A stretch of DNA of 11,907 nt from an uncultured bacterium (GTDB taxonomy: Bacteria > Bacillota > Clostridia > Oscillospirales > Oscillospiraceae), in NCBI GenBank assembly GCA_949288405.1, contig CASEKM010000066.1:1-11907 (forward strand), given 5' to 3'. The notes under the pieces were generated by a model. It was given only the letters and a program-made list of their open reading frames with translations. It made no database searches and had not been told where the DNA came from. This document shows, piece by piece, positions 10,747 to 11,907 of this stretch. A program made the translations under genes and the position numbers. The first letter of the stretch is position 1, and each line of letters starts with the position of its first letter.

Positions 10747-11907
10747 ATGGTAAAAGCGATCGTAGGCGCCAACTGGGGCGACGAGGGCAAGGGCAAGATC
10801 ACCGATATGCTGGCGGAGACCTCCGATGTGGTCATCCGCTTCCAGGGCGGCGCCAACGCCGGCCACACCATCATCAATGATCGGGGACGCTTCGCCCTGC
10901 ACACCCTGCCGTCCGGCGTGTTTTACCCCCATGTCACCAACATCATCGGCAACGGTCTGGCTCTGGACATCCGCAAGCTGGTGGACGAGCTGCGCTCCCT
11001 CACCGACCAGGGGGTGCCCGCCCCCAACCTGATCGTCTCCGAGCGGGCCCAGATCCTGATGCCCTACCATGTGCTCCAGGACACCTATGAGGAGGAGCGC
11101 CTGGGCGGCAAGGCCTTCGGCTCCACCAAGAGCGGCATCGCCCCCTTCTACTCCGACAAGTACGCCAAGATCGGCGTCCAGGTGTGCGACCTGTTTGACG
11201 AGGACCGGCTGCGGGAGCGGCTGGAGGCCGCCCTGTCCATCAAGAACGTGCTCTTCCAGCACCTGTACCACAAGCCCCCCATCTCCGCGGACGAGCTGAT
11301 GGCTCAGCTCCTCGCCCTGCGGGAGGAGATCCGTCCCTATGTGGGGGACGCGGTGGGCTTCGTCCACCAGGCCCTGAAGGAGGGCAAGACCATCCTGCTG
11401 GAGGGCCAGCTGGGCTCCATGAAGGACCCGGACCTGGGCATCTTCCCCATGACCACCTCCTCCCACACTCTGGCCGGCTTCGGCTGTGTGGGGGCGGCGG
11501 TGCCCCCCACCGCTGTGGAGGACGTGATCTGCGTCACCAAGGCCTACTCCTCCTGCGTGGGCTCCAAGACTGAGCCCTTCGTCAGCGAGCTGCTGGGCGA
11601 GGAGGGAGATGAGCTGCGCCGCCGGGGCGGCGACAAGGGCGAGTTCGGCGCCACCACCGGCCGTCCCCGCCGGGTGGGCTGGTTCGACGCCGTGGCCACC
11701 AAGTACGGCTGCATGGTCCAGGGCGCCACTCAGGTGGCCCTCACCTGTCTGGACGTGCTGGGCTATCTGGACGAGATCAAGGTGTGCACCGGCTATGAGA
11801 TCGACGGGGAGGTCACCGATCAGTTCCCCGTCACTCCCCGCCTGATGCGGGCCAAGCCTGTCTTTACCACCCTCCCCGGGTGGAAGTGCGACATCCGCGG
11901 CTGCAAG
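10747..11907 (+). CDS. purA: Adenylosuccinate synthetase (3'-truncated by window edge)
   Basis: 387 codons are visible and the frame is open at the right edge; about 40 more residues are expected. PurA joins IMP and aspartate using GTP, the first committed step to AMP, in the cytoplasm. The P-loop-like WGDEGKGK (10-17) includes catalytic D12, and GGANAGH (34-40) supplies catalytic H40. ILMPYH (103-108), SGIAPFYSDK (129-138), LLEGQLGS (217-224), TTSSHTLAG (236-244) and FGATTGRPRRVGWFD (300-314) follow the family order. Several motifs differ from the classical form: GANWGDEG for GxQWGDEG, LEGQLGS for FEGAQGT and AYSSCVG for AYTTRVG. I recognise this as a divergent subfamily common in gut Clostridia. 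GGAGG lies 8 bases before ATG 10747. It has its own promoter and leader and no neighbouring purine gene in view. Function is probable, with moderate residue divergence. Confidence 0.93.
   Translation, partial: MVKAIVGANWGDEGKGKITDMLAETSDVVIRFQGGANAGHTIINDRGRFALHTLPSGVFYPHVTNIIGNGLALDIRKLVDELRSLTDQGVPAPNLIVSERAQILMPYHVLQDTYEEERLGGKAFGSTKSGIAPFYSDKYAKIGVQVCDLFDEDRLRERLEAALSIKNVLFQHLYHKPPISADELMAQLLALREEIRPYVGDAVGFVHQALKEGKTILLEGQLGSMKDPDLGIFPMTTSSHTLAGFGCVGAAVPPTAVEDVICVTKAYSSCVGSKTEPFVSELLGEEGDELRRRGGDKGEFGATTGRPRRVGWFDAVATKYGCMVQGATQVALTCLDVLGYLDEIKVCTGYEIDGEVTDQFPVTPRLMRAKPVFTTLPGWKCDIRGCK

Noticed and set aside
1..11907. CRISPR arrays, transposases, phage genes, tRNA or rRNA genes
   Set aside because: No regularly spaced direct repeats, DDE or integrase-like proteins, cloverleaf sequences or rRNA motifs were seen.

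Overview
The window looks like chromosome from a GC-rich gut Clostridia bacterium, probably of the Oscillospiraceae (Flavonifractor / Lawsonibacter / Pseudoflavonifractor type). The grounds are very high GC with strongly C/G-ending codons, AGGAGG-type ribosome binding sites, sigma-A-like promoters in short AT-rich gaps, an SLH-domain surface protein, a MATE exporter of the Firmicutes type and a PurA of the form I associate with gut Clostridia. This placement rests on protein character only and was not tested by a search.

Layout. Bases 1-166 hold four back-to-back hairpins ending in a rightward rho-independent terminator. Bases 165-5223 are a leftward block. In transcription order it contains a GntR/FCD regulator, a strong promoter flanked by two copies of a palindrome, a FAD dehydrogenase with a C-terminal [2Fe-2S] (BFD-like) domain, an NAD/FAD disulfide-reductase-fold oxidoreductase, a DUF1667 four-cysteine protein, a YigZ/IMPACT protein and a small unrecognised protein. 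The last five are tightly packed (overlaps, or gaps of up to 49 bp) and are probably one transcript. The three redox proteins look like one flavo-iron-sulfur dehydrogenase complex. The regulator next door suggests it is induced by a hydroxy acid or glycerol-phosphate-like substrate.

A divergent rightward pair follows: a secreted GH18 glycosidase with three SLH repeats (5434-7023) and a MATE transporter (7192-8496). The MATE gene has its own promoter, and a strong UUCG-loop terminator lies inside its leader, which suggests attenuation control. A hairpin terminator at 8511-8560 separates it from two leftward genes: an aldo/keto reductase with a di-cluster ferredoxin tail (8576-9709) and a Crp/Fnr-type regulator (9888-10550). 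The reductase promoter has a 19-bp spacer filled by a dyad, the hallmark of MerR-family control. Finally purA (adenylosuccinate synthetase) starts at 10747 from its own promoter, divergent from the Crp/Fnr gene, and runs off the right edge.

I see no phage, transposase, CRISPR, tRNA or rRNA gene, and no gap above 300 bases without a gene. The most informative parts are the regulatory sequences (twin palindrome, leader terminator, MerR-like promoter) and the unresolved substrate of the three-subunit dehydrogenase.
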